Assembly: GCF_000725485.1 (NCBI RefSeq)
Contig: NZ_JOAG01000043.1
Span: forward strand, 1 to 64,000
DNA: 64,000 nt
Direction of reading: 5' to 3'
Source of the DNA: Nonomuraea candida
GTDB lineage: Bacteria > Actinomycetota > Actinomycetes > Streptosporangiales > Streptosporangiaceae
Part shown: in pieces, positions 40,754-49,934 of the stretch
Layout of the letters: each line of letters begins with the position of its first letter
How positions within the stretch are numbered: position 1 is the first letter of the stretch
Program-made: the position numbers and the translations under genes
Notes under the pieces: generated by a model
Seen by the model: only the letters and a program-made list of their open reading frames with translations
What the model was told of the DNA's origin: nothing
The model's database searches: none

Positions 40754-41677
40754 GAGCCACAACTCGGCCGCCCACGCCCGCGCGGGCAGGGCGGCCGGCA
40801 CGCGCGTGACCCGGCCGCGCAGGTCGAGCACCGACAGGCGGTAGGCGCCCCGGTGGGCCATGACGGCGATCACGTGCCGCTCGTCCCACCAGCCGAGCAG
40901 CGCCTCCGGCCGCGCGTCCACCCGCCGCGCGATCCGGCCGGTGGCCGGATCGACCAGGCAGAGCTGCTCGTCGAAGCGCGACGGGCACCAGGTGGCCAGC
41001 CGTTTCCCCGAGGGCGAGAAGGAGCTCTCGGGGCCGGTCGGCAGGCCCACCCTCGCGAACGTGCGCAGCACCGCCCCGTCGGTGTGCCGGTAGAAGCGCA
41101 GGCCGCCGCCGTGCGCCGAGACGAGGTCGCCGCCGGGGCTCCACCAGAAGGCGGCGTCGGCGGGCAGTCCCGCGATCCGGACCGTGCGGGCGGTCTTGGC
41201 GGCCACGTCCACGACGGTGAAGCCCAGCACCCGCCACTTGCCGCCGCTCTTCCGCTCGACCGTGAGCGCGATCCGCCGGCCGTCCCGCGACCAGGAGACC
41301 CGGGAGGCCGTCAGCGGCTTGCGCACCGTGCGGACCCGGGTGGTCTGTCCGGTGGCTCTGCCGGTGAGGACGAGCACGTCCTGGCCGGAGCGGTACGAGG
41401 CGGGCACGCCGGCCGTCCACCGGCCGTCCGGCGCGACGGACACCTCGGACAGCGTCGTCAGCCTGGTGAAGGAGTTGCCGGTGGCGGATCGCAGGTAGGT
41501 GCGCCGGGTGCCGAGGCCGTAGGCGGCGAGGCGTACCGGGTCGCCCGGTTTTTCGTGATATTTCATGCCGCCTGTGCCCGGCAGCACCAGCTCGGCCGGC
41601 GGTGGCGCCACGAGGGCGGCGGGCGCCACCGCCGGCCCCGCCACCATGGACGCCACGAGGGCGAGGTGAGCGATCAC
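40736..41677 (-). CDS. Secreted TolB-like beta-propeller protein
   Basis: About 313 residues with an N-terminal signal peptide (VIAHLALVASMVAGPAVAPA). The rest has repeated propeller strands: EVSVAPDGRWTAGVPA, VSWSRDGRRIALTVERKSGG, FWWSPGGDLVSAHGGG and SSFSPSGKRLATWCP, typical PD40/TolB repeats. No enzyme residues are recognised. The GTG at 41677 begins the signal peptide. The 3' end lies in the 19-bp repeat array. Confidence 0.8.
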   Translation of the reverse strand: MIAHLALVASMVAGPAVAPAALVAPPPAELVLPGTGGMKYHEKPGDPVRLAAYGLGTRRTYLRSATGNSFTRLTTLSEVSVAPDGRWTAGVPASYRSGQDVLVLTGRATGQTTRVRTVRKPLTASRVSWSRDGRRIALTVERKSGGKWRVLGFTVVDVAAKTARTVRIAGLPADAAFWWSPGGDLVSAHGGGLRFYRHTDGAVLRTFARVGLPTGPESSFSPSGKRLATWCPSRFDEQLCLVDPATGRIARRVDARPEALLGWWDERHVIAVMAHRGAYRLSVLDLRGRVTRVPAALPARAWAAELWLSFTRT

Positions 41678-41853
41678 GCCCGCAGAATAGACAGCGCAGC
41701 GCCGAATCCGGCCCGGGGATAACGACCCGGTCTGGAAACGACGCCCCTCGCGGCCACCGTCCCGACGAAGCAGATCCCGGACGAAGCCGAACCGGACGAA
41801 GCGCGGCCGGAGGAAGCGCGGCCGGAGCCGCCGCCCGTTGAGCGGAAACGCCG

Positions 41854-42309
41854 TTAGACGAAGCGCTGCGCGATCTCGATGACGTCGATGCCGAGCGTGA
41901 GCAGGCCGAAGTAGACGATCACCCCTGCGGCGGCCACCGTGACGACGAGCACGACGATGCGGACCAGCCAGCCCTGCCGTTTGTACCACTCGGTCCAGGC
42001 GTGCAGCGTCTGCTTGCCGAACTCCAGCACTTTGTGCGCCCAGTGGAACTCGGTGGCCAGCACCGCCAGGCCCGCGAACACCACGAGCCACCCCGGACCG
42101 GGGAACGGCACCATGACCAGCCCGCCCACCACCATGACGGCGCCGACCAGGCCGACCACGATCTTCAGGGTGAGCGCTCCCGCGCGCGTGGAGCGCACGC
42201 CGTCGAGCCAGCCCTTCAGACCCCTGCGGCGTCCGGGCATGCCCGAACGGCCGGCGGCCTCGTCCTTGATCACGTCGGCGTCGCCGGTGTCGGAGTTCTT
42301 CACCTGCAC
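41854..42309 (-). CDS. TIGR02611-like membrane protein (PGPGW motif)
   Basis: About 151 residues. The membrane hairpin contains VMVPFPGPGWLVVFAGLAVL, the PGPGW signature, then TEFHWAHKVLEFGKQTLHAW and a C-terminal membrane helix. Function unknown. GTG at 42309 after GGGGGAATA. The N-terminus is hydrophilic and basic. Confidence 0.85.
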   Translation of the reverse strand: MQVKNSDTGDADVIKDEAAGRSGMPGRRRGLKGWLDGVRSTRAGALTLKIVVGLVGAVMVVGGLVMVPFPGPGWLVVFAGLAVLATEFHWAHKVLEFGKQTLHAWTEWYKRQGWLVRIVVLVVTVAAAGVIVYFGLLTLGIDVIEIAQRFV

Positions 42310-42457
42310 TATTCCCCCCGGCAGTCGGTATGCCCTCAAGGATACGGCCCTGCCCCCCATGGCCACTTGCAGTCGACTAGCAAAGCACCAAACGCGATAA
42401 CCAGTAAAATCTCCCGTTGATCAGGCAGTTTCCAGCAAATATCGGTTAATGTCTGTT

Positions 42458-43366
42458 ATGCCCGAGGTTCTACTCCGCACCGTCACCGGCCCTGTACGCG
42501 CGGCCGCCATCGAAGGCGCCGTGCTCCCCAACGAGCACCTGCGCACGGATCTGCGCTGGGCGGTCGGCATCGACTCCGACCCGCACCGCTGGCTGGACGA
42601 GGAGGCGACGGTCACCGCCGAGCTGCGCGAACTGCGCCAGTCCGACCAGCTCGGGCTCGTGGTGGACCTCACCTGCATCGGCATGGGCCGCGACGCCGCC
42701 GCCCTGGCCCGGATCGCGGCCGGCAGCCGCGTACCGGTGATCGCCTCGACCGGTCTGTACGCCGAGCCGTTCACGAACGTCGGCGACCAGGACGTGGACA
42801 CGCTCACCGCCACCCTCATGGAGGAGATCGTCAGCGGCGTGGACGGAACAGGCGTCTTTCCCGGCGTGATCGGCGAGGTGGGCTGCTGGGGCGCCGAGCC
42901 GACGCCGCGCGAGGAGCGCTGCCTGATCGCCGCCGCCCGCGCCTCCCTGCGCTCGCGCCTCCCCGTCGCCACGCACGGCCGGAACGGCCACGCCCTGCTG
43001 GAGATCCTGCTCGGCCAGAACCTGCCGGGCTCGCGGGTGGCCGTCGGGTACGCGGGCACCGACCTGGGCGCGGCCAGGAAGATCGCCGAGGCGGGCGCGT
43101 ACGTGAGCCTGGGCCTGCTGGGCCTGGGCGCCGACCAGGCGGCCAGGATCGCGCTCGGCCTCATCGAGGACGGCCACGCCGACCGCCTGCTGCTCAGCAC
43201 CGGCCTGAGCCGGGTGGCGCAGGTGCGCAGGTATGACGGGCCCGGGTACGCGCACCTGTTCGCGGCGCTGCTGCCGCGGCTGCGCGAGGCGGGCACGGGC
43301 GAGGACGTGATCCGCCTGGTCACCCACGACAACCCGCTGCGCTGGCTCACCGAGGGCCTGTCCTGA
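42458..43366 (+). CDS. Phosphotriesterase-fold protein with lost metal ligands
   Basis: About 302 residues with phosphotriesterase-family layout (RTVTGPVRAAAIEGAVLPNEH, DLTCIGMGRDAAALARIAAG, VIASTGLYAEPF, and the ending RLVTHDNPLRWLT). Most metal ligands differ from active members: NEH for HEH, GVIGEVG where a lysine is usual, VGYAG for 'IGHAG' and LLSTG for 'LGHD'. A single histidine remains in VATHGRNG. Probably not a binuclear-metal hydrolase; perhaps a binding protein. The start could also be ATG 42449. Confidence 0.75.
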   Translation: MPEVLLRTVTGPVRAAAIEGAVLPNEHLRTDLRWAVGIDSDPHRWLDEEATVTAELRELRQSDQLGLVVDLTCIGMGRDAAALARIAAGSRVPVIASTGLYAEPFTNVGDQDVDTLTATLMEEIVSGVDGTGVFPGVIGEVGCWGAEPTPREERCLIAAARASLRSRLPVATHGRNGHALLEILLGQNLPGSRVAVGYAGTDLGAARKIAEAGAYVSLGLLGLGADQAARIALGLIEDGHADRLLLSTGLSRVAQVRRYDGPGYAHLFAALLPRLREAGTGEDVIRLVTHDNPLRWLTEGLS

Positions 43367-43488
43367 CGCATCCTTCCCCGGCCATCCCGAGCAAGATCAC
43401 CTCGTGGGGCCTGGACGGGCCGCGGCAGGGCCGTACGGTGTGAAAGCTCGCTAGGATCGGGACGACACGAGCCTGAGCGGGTGGGGGG

Positions 43489-44622
43489 ATGGCGACCGAG
43501 GACACGCGGAGGACCGGGCGTCTGCGCAGGCCGCTCGCCACGCTCTCGCGCCTGAGCCGGCTGGGTGACATACCCGTCGTGATGATGCTGGCGTGGGCCG
43601 GCTGGCTGGCCGTGCCGTGGTCGTTCAGCGGCCTCGCCCAGGCCCGCGCCGCCGCCGCGGCGGCCGCGGCCGACGCCGAAGCGCTCCAGGTCCAGCCACC
43701 CGCCCTCACCCAGGAACCCCCCGGCCCGCCCCCGGCCCCCGCCACCCTGCCCGGGCTGGCTCAGCAGCCGCGCGATGGGCGGTGCGAGACGGTGGCGTGG
43801 GGCATCCCCGCGGCCCGGACCGCTCCGCTCACGACCGTCCTGTCCTGCGGCGACAGCACCCCCGCTCCGTCTGCGGCCCTCGTGGCGAGCACCGGCGAGG
43901 AGACCACCGGCCTGGCGTCCGAGGCGGGGGCGTCCGGCGTCGGGGCGTCCGGCGTCGGGGCGTCCGACGTGCTGGCGCGGGAGCGGGCCAGGATCGCCGG
44001 GGAGGTGCACGACGCGGCCGGGCACGGGCTGGCGGCCATCGCGATGCAGGCCGGGCTCGCGCTCGTCACCCTCGACGACGACCCCGAGCAGGCGCGGGCC
44101 TCGCTGCGGGCGATCAAGGAGACCAGCACGACGGCCCTCGCGCACCTGCGGGCGGCGCTGGATCGCATCGACCCGCCGGCGGGCGACCTGGGCGGCCTCA
44201 TCGATGGTGTACGCGCGGCGGGCCTGCCCGTGGACGTCGAGCCCGCCGAGCTGACCGTGCCCGCCCACCTCCACGGCGCCGTCTACGGCGTGGTGCGCGA
44301 GTCGCTCACCAACGTGCTCCGGCACGCGGGCCCGACCAGGGCACTCGTGCGCGCGATCGGGGACGGGCGAGAGTTCGTCATCGAGATCGCCGACCGAGGC
44401 GCCGGGCGGCCGGGCGCGAGCGCACGCACGAGCACTGCCATGGGGACCGCCATGGACACCGTCATGGACACTGCCGTGGACACTGCCATGGGGGCGGGTG
44501 AAGGGCGGGGGCTGGCCGGGATGCGGGCCAGGGTGACCGAGGCCGGCGGCCGGTTCGCGGCCGGGCCCCGGGAGGGCGGCGGCTTCCGCGTGGTGGCCAG
44601 GTTCCCGCAGGTCCCGGCGTGA
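43489..44622 (+). CDS. Sensor histidine kinase (HisKA_3 / NarL-partner type)
   Basis: 377 residues. One clear membrane segment (about 27-47), a Pro/Ala-rich extracytoplasmic or linker region, then RARIAGEVHDAAGHGLAAIA with phospho-accepting histidine, and an HATPase domain with VVRESLTNVLRHAG and GEGRGLAGMRARV. A run of Met/Thr/Ala/Asp repeats (TAMGTAMDTVMDTAVDTAMG) is inserted between the D-box and the glycine box, an unusual lid insertion. The stop overlaps the start of the response regulator (GTGA). Confidence 0.93.
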   Translation: MATEDTRRTGRLRRPLATLSRLSRLGDIPVVMMLAWAGWLAVPWSFSGLAQARAAAAAAAADAEALQVQPPALTQEPPGPPPAPATLPGLAQQPRDGRCETVAWGIPAARTAPLTTVLSCGDSTPAPSAALVASTGEETTGLASEAGASGVGASGVGASDVLARERARIAGEVHDAAGHGLAAIAMQAGLALVTLDDDPEQARASLRAIKETSTTALAHLRAALDRIDPPAGDLGGLIDGVRAAGLPVDVEPAELTVPAHLHGAVYGVVRESLTNVLRHAGPTRALVRAIGDGREFVIEIADRGAGRPGASARTSTAMGTAMDTVMDTAVDTAMGAGEGRGLAGMRARVTEAGGRFAAGPREGGGFRVVARFPQVPA

Positions 44623-45410
44623 CCGGGCCCAAGGCACGCGACGGCGTGGCCGGGCCCACGAGTGGCGGCGTGAGCGGCTCCGCGACAGGTCGCGGCATGG
44701 CCGGCCCCGAGGCGGGGGAAGGCGTGGCCGGAGCCGTGGCGGGTGAGGGCGGGAGCGGCGTGGTCAGGGTGGCCATCGCCGACGATCAGGCGGTCGTGCG
44801 GATGGGGCTGCGGGCGCTGCTGGAGCGGGAGCCCGGCATGGAGTGCGTCGGCGAGGCGGGCGACGGGCACACGGCGCTGGCGCTGCTCCGCCGCACCAGG
44901 CCCGACGTGCTGCTGCTCGACATCCGCATGCCCGGCATGGACGGCCTGGCCACGCTGCGGGCCATCGCCGCCGACCCCGGGCTGCGCGGCACCCGCGTCG
45001 TCGTGGTGACGACCTTCGCCATGGACGAGTACATCTTCGCCGCCCTCCAGGCCGGCGCCAGCGGCTTCCTGCTCAAGGACAGCGCCCCCGACGAGCTGGT
45101 CAACGCCGTACGCGTGGTCGCCGCCGGGGAGGCCCTGCTGTCGCCCGCCATCACCAGGAAGGTCATCGGCCTGTTCGGGCGGCACGGCGCCGAGCCGGTC
45201 GAGGGGATCGAGACGCTGACGCCGCGCGAGCGGGAGCTGGTGGCCTGGGTGGCCACGGGCCGGTCGAACGAGGAGATCGCCAGGGAGCTGACGATCAGCC
45301 CCGACACCGTGCGCACCCACGTCAGCCGGGCCATGGTCAAGCTGCACGCCAGAGACCGCGCCCAGCTCGTGGTCTTCGCCATGCGCGCCGGCCTCGCCCT
45401 GCCCGCCTGA
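44619..45410 (+). CDS. NarL-family response regulator
   Basis: 263 residues, partner of the kinase. The receiver begins at about residue 49 (VRVAIADDQAVVRMGLRALL) with the phospho-aspartate in RPDVLLLDIRMPGMDG; the LuxR helix-turn-helix reads LTPRERELVAWVATGRSNEE. The first 48 residues are a low-complexity Gly/Ala/Ser tail that typical members lack. The GTG overlapping the kinase stop supports the long form; a GTG near 44760 would give the usual length. Confidence 0.92.
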   Translation: MTGPKARDGVAGPTSGGVSGSATGRGMAGPEAGEGVAGAVAGEGGSGVVRVAIADDQAVVRMGLRALLEREPGMECVGEAGDGHTALALLRRTRPDVLLLDIRMPGMDGLATLRAIAADPGLRGTRVVVVTTFAMDEYIFAALQAGASGFLLKDSAPDELVNAVRVVAAGEALLSPAITRKVIGLFGRHGAEPVEGIETLTPRERELVAWVATGRSNEEIARELTISPDTVRTHVSRAMVKLHARDRAQLVVFAMRAGLALPA

Positions 45411-45416
45411 GGCCGG

Positions 45417-46709
45417 CTACCTCTTGAGGAAGCCCTCGTAGTTGCGCTGCTGGAGCTGGGACTCGATCTGTTTCACCGTGTCCAGGCCCACCCCGACCAT
45501 GATGAGGATGCTGGTGCCGCCGAACGGGAAGTTCTGCTGCGTGCCCGGGTCACGCAGGATCGCGAACGCCAGCAGCGGCAGCAGCGCCAGCACCGCGAGA
45601 TAGACCGCGCCCGCGGCCGTCAGCCGGCTGAGCACGTAGCCCAGGTATCCCGCCGTGGCCGGCCCCGGCCGGATGCCGGGCACGAATCCGCCGTACTTGC
45701 GGATGCCGTCGGCCACCTCGGCCGGGTTGAAGGTGATCGACACGTAGAAGTAGGCGAATGCGGCGATGAGCAGCACGTACACGGACATGTAGAGCGGGTG
45801 CGTGCCCGCGGTGAGGTTGAGCTCCACCCAGGTGCGCGCCTCGGGCCCCAGCAGCGGGGCGGCCAGCGTCGGCAGGTAGAGCAGGGACGAGGTGAAGATG
45901 ACCGGCACGATGCCCGCCTGGTTCACCTTCAGGGGGATGTACGTGTTCTGCCCCCCGTACGTACGCTGCCCCACCAGGCGCTTGGCGTACCGCACCGGGA
46001 CGCGCCGCTGCGCCTGCTCCACGAAGACCACGGCCGCCACCAGGAACAGCCCGGCCACCAGCATCACCACGAAGCTCACCGGGCTGAGCACGAAGATCTT
46101 CGACATGTACGCCGGGAAGACGGCCACGACCTGGGTGAAGATCAGCAGGGACATGCCGTTCCCGACCCCGCGCTCGGTGATCAGCTCGCCCAGCCACATC
46201 ACGGCGCAGGCGCCCGCCACCATGGTCAGCACGATCACGCTCACGGCGAGCAGCCCGTCGTCCCGTAGCAGCGGCCGGGGACAGCCGGGCAGGAGCTGAC
46301 CGGTGCGGGCCAGGGCGACGATGGTGCCGGCGTTCAGGACGGCGAGGCCGACGGTGGCGTAGCGGGTGTACTGCGTGATCTTGGCCTGGCCGTTCTGCCC
46401 CTCCTTCCTGAGCGCGTCGAGCCTGGGGATCACCACGGCGAGGAGCTGCATGACGATGCTGGCGGTGATGTACGGCATCACGCCGAGCGCGAACACCGAG
46501 AGCTGCAACATCGCGCCCCCGCTGAGCATCTGCACCATGTCGAACAGGCCGCCGCCGGCGTCGCCCACGCACTGGCGTACGGCGACCACGTCCACGCCCG
46601 GCGCGGGCATGAGCTGCCCCAGCCGGAACAGGGCGAGGACGCCAAGGGTGAACAGCAGCTTGCCCCGCAGCTCCGGCGCCCGGAACACCCTGCTCAAAAC
46701 GGTCAACAT
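45417..46709 (-). CDS. secY: Preprotein translocase subunit SecY (solitary copy)
   Basis: 430 residues, full-length, about ten membrane helices. SecY signatures: [71 protein letters not shown] and [17 protein letters not shown]. It sits between a response regulator and a P-loop kinase, with no ribosomal-protein, adk, map or infA neighbours as in the spc operon. It is either a second SecY or an isolated main copy. The ATG at 46709 matches the family N-terminus; the ribosome site is weak. Confidence 0.93.
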   Translation of the reverse strand: MLTVLSRVFRAPELRGKLLFTLGVLALFRLGQLMPAPGVDVVAVRQCVGDAGGGLFDMVQMLSGGAMLQLSVFALGVMPYITASIVMQLLAVVIPRLDALRKEGQNGQAKITQYTRYATVGLAVLNAGTIVALARTGQLLPGCPRPLLRDDGLLAVSVIVLTMVAGACAVMWLGELITERGVGNGMSLLIFTQVVAVFPAYMSKIFVLSPVSFVVMLVAGLFLVAAVVFVEQAQRRVPVRYAKRLVGQRTYGGQNTYIPLKVNQAGIVPVIFTSSLLYLPTLAAPLLGPEARTWVELNLTAGTHPLYMSVYVLLIAAFAYFYVSITFNPAEVADGIRKYGGFVPGIRPGPATAGYLGYVLSRLTAAGAVYLAVLALLPLLAFAILRDPGTQQNFPFGGTSILIMVGVGLDTVKQIESQLQQRNYEGFLKR

Positions 46710-46824
46710 GCTCCGGAAGTCTGCTCGCCGCGGCGGGTCCGGTCGTCCGCTGAGACGAGGCGTCCGCGTACGCAGATTCACGTAGACGCACGGCACGGGC
46801 CACGCACCCCCACCGGCACGGGCG

Positions 46825-46905
46825 CCGCGCCCGGCGGTCAGGGCGTCGCGCCCGGCGGTCAGGGCGTCGCGCCCCGCGGTCAGGGCGTCGCGCCCCGGCG
46901 GTTCG
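46825..46905. repeat. 21-bp tandem repeat
   Basis: TCAGGGCGTCGCGCCCGGCGG at 46838-46858, 46859-46879 (one change) and 46880-46901 (one insertion), with a partial copy before. It lies in the gap between the divergent secY and P-loop kinase genes. Confidence 0.88.
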
Positions 46906-46937
46906 GGCTCCGCGCCCCCACCCGGTACGGTGATCGC

Positions 46938-47534
46938 GTGAGCACGCTCTGGGTGATCAGCGGGCCGCCGGGCGCGGGCAAGTCCACGGTGGCGGCCGAG
47001 CTGCTCGCCCGCCTGTCCCCGGTGCCCGCCCTGCTCGACAAGGACACGGTCTACGGCGGCTTCGCGGCCGAGGTGCTGCGCGCCCACGGCAGGCCCGACG
47101 GCGAGCGCGAGGGCCCCTGGTACGACGAGCACGTCAAAAGGCACGAGTACGCCGGCCTGACCGCGATCGCCCGGCAGGTCCGCGCCCACGGGTGCCCGGT
47201 CATGCTGGACGGCCCGTTCACCACGCAGGTGCACGACGCGGCGCGGTGGGCGGCGTGGGTGGCGGAGCTGGGCGGCCCGCCGGTGCGGCTGCTGTGGGTG
47301 CGCTCCGACGGGCCGACGCTGCGCGAGCGGCTGACGGCCAGGGGGCTCGGCAGGGACGCGGGCAAGCTGGCCAGGTTCGAGGGCTACCTGCGCGACATCC
47401 GGGTGGACGAGCCGCCGGCCGTACCGCATCTGGAGATCGACAACCGGCGGGGCGCGCCGCCGATCGGGGCGCAGCTCACGGCGGCGGGCATCCCACCGGC
47501 GGCCCGGCAGGCACGCCGTCAGGCCGCCCGGTAG
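46938..47534 (+). CDS. P-loop small-molecule kinase (AAA/zeta-like)
   Basis: 198 residues. Walker [10 protein letters not shown] at the start ([20 protein letters not shown]), acidic [14 protein letters not shown], a second-strand [16 protein letters not shown] and arginines in [17 protein letters not shown]. The fold resembles gluconate-kinase, adenylyl-sulfate-kinase or zeta-toxin-like kinases. Substrate unknown. The GTG start follows the 21-bp repeat directly. No antitoxin gene is seen beside it. Confidence 0.85.
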   Translation: MSTLWVISGPPGAGKSTVAAELLARLSPVPALLDKDTVYGGFAAEVLRAHGRPDGEREGPWYDEHVKRHEYAGLTAIARQVRAHGCPVMLDGPFTTQVHDAARWAAWVAELGGPPVRLLWVRSDGPTLRERLTARGLGRDAGKLARFEGYLRDIRVDEPPAVPHLEIDNRRGAPPIGAQLTAAGIPPAARQARRQAAR

Positions 47535-47601
47535 CGGCCGGACAGGCGGCTCCTCAGAACCAGCCGGGCAGGCATCAGGCCCCCCGTGGCGGCCGGACGC
47601 G

Positions 47602-48381
47602 TCAGGCCACCCGGTAGCGGTCGTCACGGACGTCCATGATGGCCATGTGGCCGGGCAGGTGGCCGATCGCGTAGTCTATGCCGCTGGCCAGCACCGCCGC
47701 CTGCGGCGTCACCCCGCACGCCCAGAACAGCGGCACCTCCCCCGCCCGCACCTCCACCGGATCGCCGTAGTCGGGCCGGGCCAGGTCGGCGATGCCGATC
47801 GCCGCCGGGTCGCCGACGTGCACGGGCGAGCCGTGCACCATCGGGTAGCGGCCGCTCACCTCGACGGCCGTCTCCACCAGCTCGGCGGGGACCGGCCGCA
47901 TCGACACGACCAGCGGACCCGACAGGCTGCCGGTGGACTCGCAGGGGATGCCGGTGGCGTACATCGGCACGTTCGTCCCCGCCTCCAGGTGCCGCACGGG
48001 CACGCCGGCGGCCAGCAGGGCCGCCTCGAAGGTGAAGCTGCAGCCGATGAGGAACGGCACCAGGTCATCGCGCCACTCGGCCACCACGTCGCCGACGTCG
48101 GCGACCGCCTCCCCGTCGCGGTAGAGGCGGTAGCCGGGCAGGTCCGTGCGCAGGTCGCCGGAGAACAGCTCGGTGGACCAGGCGCCCGGCTCCCCCACGT
48201 CGAGGATCGGGCACGCCTGGGGGTTGCGGTGGGCGAACAGCAGCAGCTCGTACCTCAGCCGGGCGGGCACGGCGATGAGGTTGGCCTGCGTCCAGCCCCG
48301 GCACCAACCGGCGGTGGGCGCCCGCTCGCCGGTGCGGAAACGCTCCCGCGCCTGCGCGGGGCTCAGGTCGGCGACATCCAC
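47602..48381 (-). CDS. Putative hydro-lyase (DUF1445, D-glutamate cyclase-like)
   Basis: 259 residues, the family norm. Conserved: [60 protein letters not shown] and [20 protein letters not shown] with the ending [10 protein letters not shown]. Mammalian relatives convert D-glutamate to 5-oxo-D-proline, so a link to the hyuAB-type oxoprolinase some 30 kb away is conceivable but unproven. GTG start at 48381. Confidence 0.93.
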   Translation of the reverse strand: MDVADLSPAQARERFRTGERAPTAGWCRGWTQANLIAVPARLRYELLLFAHRNPQACPILDVGEPGAWSTELFSGDLRTDLPGYRLYRDGEAVADVGDVVAEWRDDLVPFLIGCSFTFEAALLAAGVPVRHLEAGTNVPMYATGIPCESTGSLSGPLVVSMRPVPAELVETAVEVSGRYPMVHGSPVHVGDPAAIGIADLARPDYGDPVEVRAGEVPLFWACGVTPQAAVLASGIDYAIGHLPGHMAIMDVRDDRYRVA

Positions 48382-48532
48382 GCCCCGACACTATGAGCGC
48401 GACGCGCGGCGGTCCACCACCACTTGGGCCACGATCCTCCGCCGGGCGGGCCGGCCCCGCCTGGCAGAGGGCGAGGGGACGCGCTCGCCCGGCGGGTTCT
48501 CGCGGGTCCCGGGATTTGACATCCGGCCTCGC

Positions 48533-48572
48533 GTCAACCTACGTTGACCCCAGGAGGTCAATCAAAGTTGAC
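48533..48572. promoter_or_regulatory. Array of GTTGAC/GTCAAC elements before the MoxR operon
   Basis: GTCAAC (48533-48538), GTTGAC (48543-48548), GGTCAA (48556-48561) and GTTGAC (48567-48572) form two facing pairs: GTCAAC-N4-GTTGAC and TTGACC-N6-GGTCAA. They end 14 bases before the GTG of the ATPase gene. This looks like a multi-site operator for an unidentified regulator. Confidence 0.6.
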
Positions 48573-48586
48573 GCGAGGGGGCTTGT

Positions 48587-49762
48587 GTGGACGCGTTGTC
48601 CGTCGCCGTGGCGGCGAACCTGCCGGTGATCCTGTGGGGCGCGCCGGGAACCGGGAAGACCTCGGCCGTCCTGGCGCTCGGGGCGCGGCTCGGGCTGCCG
48701 GTCGAGGTCGTGGTCGGCTCGATCAGGGAGCCGAGCGACTTCGCCGGGCTGCCGGTGCTGCGTGACGGGGGGACCTGGTTCGCGCCGCCGCGCTGGGCCG
48801 AGCGGCTGGCCTCGTCGGGGACGGGCATCCTGTTCCTGGACGAGCTGACCACCGCGCCGCCCGCCGTACAGGCCGCGATGTTGCGGGTGGTGCTGGAGCG
48901 GGCGGTCGGTGACCTGGTGCTGCCCCCGTCGGTACGGATCGTCGCGGCGGCGAACCCGCCCGAGCAGGCCGCCGACGGGTGGGACCTGTCGGCGCCGCTC
49001 GCCAACCGGTTCATCCACCTGGACTGGAAGGTGAGCGCGGAGTCGGTGGCGGAGGGGTTCACCGGGGGCTTCCCCGCGCCGTCCGTGACGGCGGTCGATC
49101 TCCGGGACGGTGCGGTCAGGCGGGCCAGGGCGCTGGTGGGGGCCTTCCTGCGGGTACGGCCCGAGCTGGTGCTGGCGGTGCCGGACGGGCCCGCGCGGGC
49201 GTGGCCGAGCCCCCGCACCTGGGAACTGGCGGCCACGGCCCTGGCCTGCACGTTCACCACCACCCCCGGCCCGGCGCCGGCCACGGCCGGCCCGTCCGAC
49301 GCAAGCGGGCCGGAGCGGGGGCGAGCGGTCTCGGCAGGCACGGGCGAGCTGGAGCGGGGGCGAGCCGCCTCGGCAGGCACGGGCGAGCTGGAGCGGGTGC
49401 GGGCCGAGCTGGTGGTGGGTGCGGTCGGGGAGGCGGCCGGGTTCGAGCTGTTGTCGTGGCTGCGGGACCTGGACCTGCCCGACCCGGCCACGCTGCTGGC
49501 CGACCCCGCCGCCCCGCTGCCCGACCGGGTGGACCGGGTGCACGCCGTGCTCGGGTCGGTGGTGGCGTACGTGACCGCCGACGGAAGCGCGGACGCCTGG
49601 CAGCGCGCGTGGACGGTGATCGGCCGGGTCGCCCGCCGCACCCCGGACGTGGCGGCCGGCGCGGCCCGCTCCCTCGCCGCCCACCGCCCGCACGGCGCGA
49701 CCCTGCCGGCGACGGTGCTGGACCTGGCCCCGATCCTCCGCTCCGCCGGGTTGATGCCATGA
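48587..49762 (+). CDS. MoxR-type AAA+ ATPase
   Basis: 391 residues. Walker A LWGAPGTGKTSAV, Walker B GILFLDELTTAPPAVQAAML, sensor 1 RIVAAANPPEQAADGWDLSA and arginine ANRFIHLDW. MoxR ATPases work with VWA-domain partners as metal- or substrate-loading chaperones. Here the VWA gene follows immediately. A Ser/Gly/Glu-Leu repeat (SAGTGELERGRAA, twice) interrupts the C-terminal helical part. GTG at 48587. Confidence 0.9.
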   Translation: MDALSVAVAANLPVILWGAPGTGKTSAVLALGARLGLPVEVVVGSIREPSDFAGLPVLRDGGTWFAPPRWAERLASSGTGILFLDELTTAPPAVQAAMLRVVLERAVGDLVLPPSVRIVAAANPPEQAADGWDLSAPLANRFIHLDWKVSAESVAEGFTGGFPAPSVTAVDLRDGAVRRARALVGAFLRVRPELVLAVPDGPARAWPSPRTWELAATALACTFTTTPGPAPATAGPSDASGPERGRAVSAGTGELERGRAASAGTGELERVRAELVVGAVGEAAGFELLSWLRDLDLPDPATLLADPAAPLPDRVDRVHAVLGSVVAYVTADGSADAWQRAWTVIGRVARRTPDVAAGAARSLAAHRPHGATLPATVLDLAPILRSAGLMP

Positions 49763-49934
49763 CCGCCACGGAGACGGCTCCGGAGCACCCCATGGGGATG
49801 ACGCCGCGATGCGCCAAGGAGACGGCCTCGGGACGCCCCGCGAGAACGATGCCGAGCTGCGCCCCCGACATGACGCCGGAGCGCCCCGCGAGAACGATGC
49901 CGGGACGGGCCCGGGGGATGGCGCCCGGGACCGG

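Noticed and set aside
46938..47534. Zeta toxin of a toxin-antitoxin pair
   Set aside because: Only the generic P-loop kinase fold is visible and no small antitoxin gene adjoins it.
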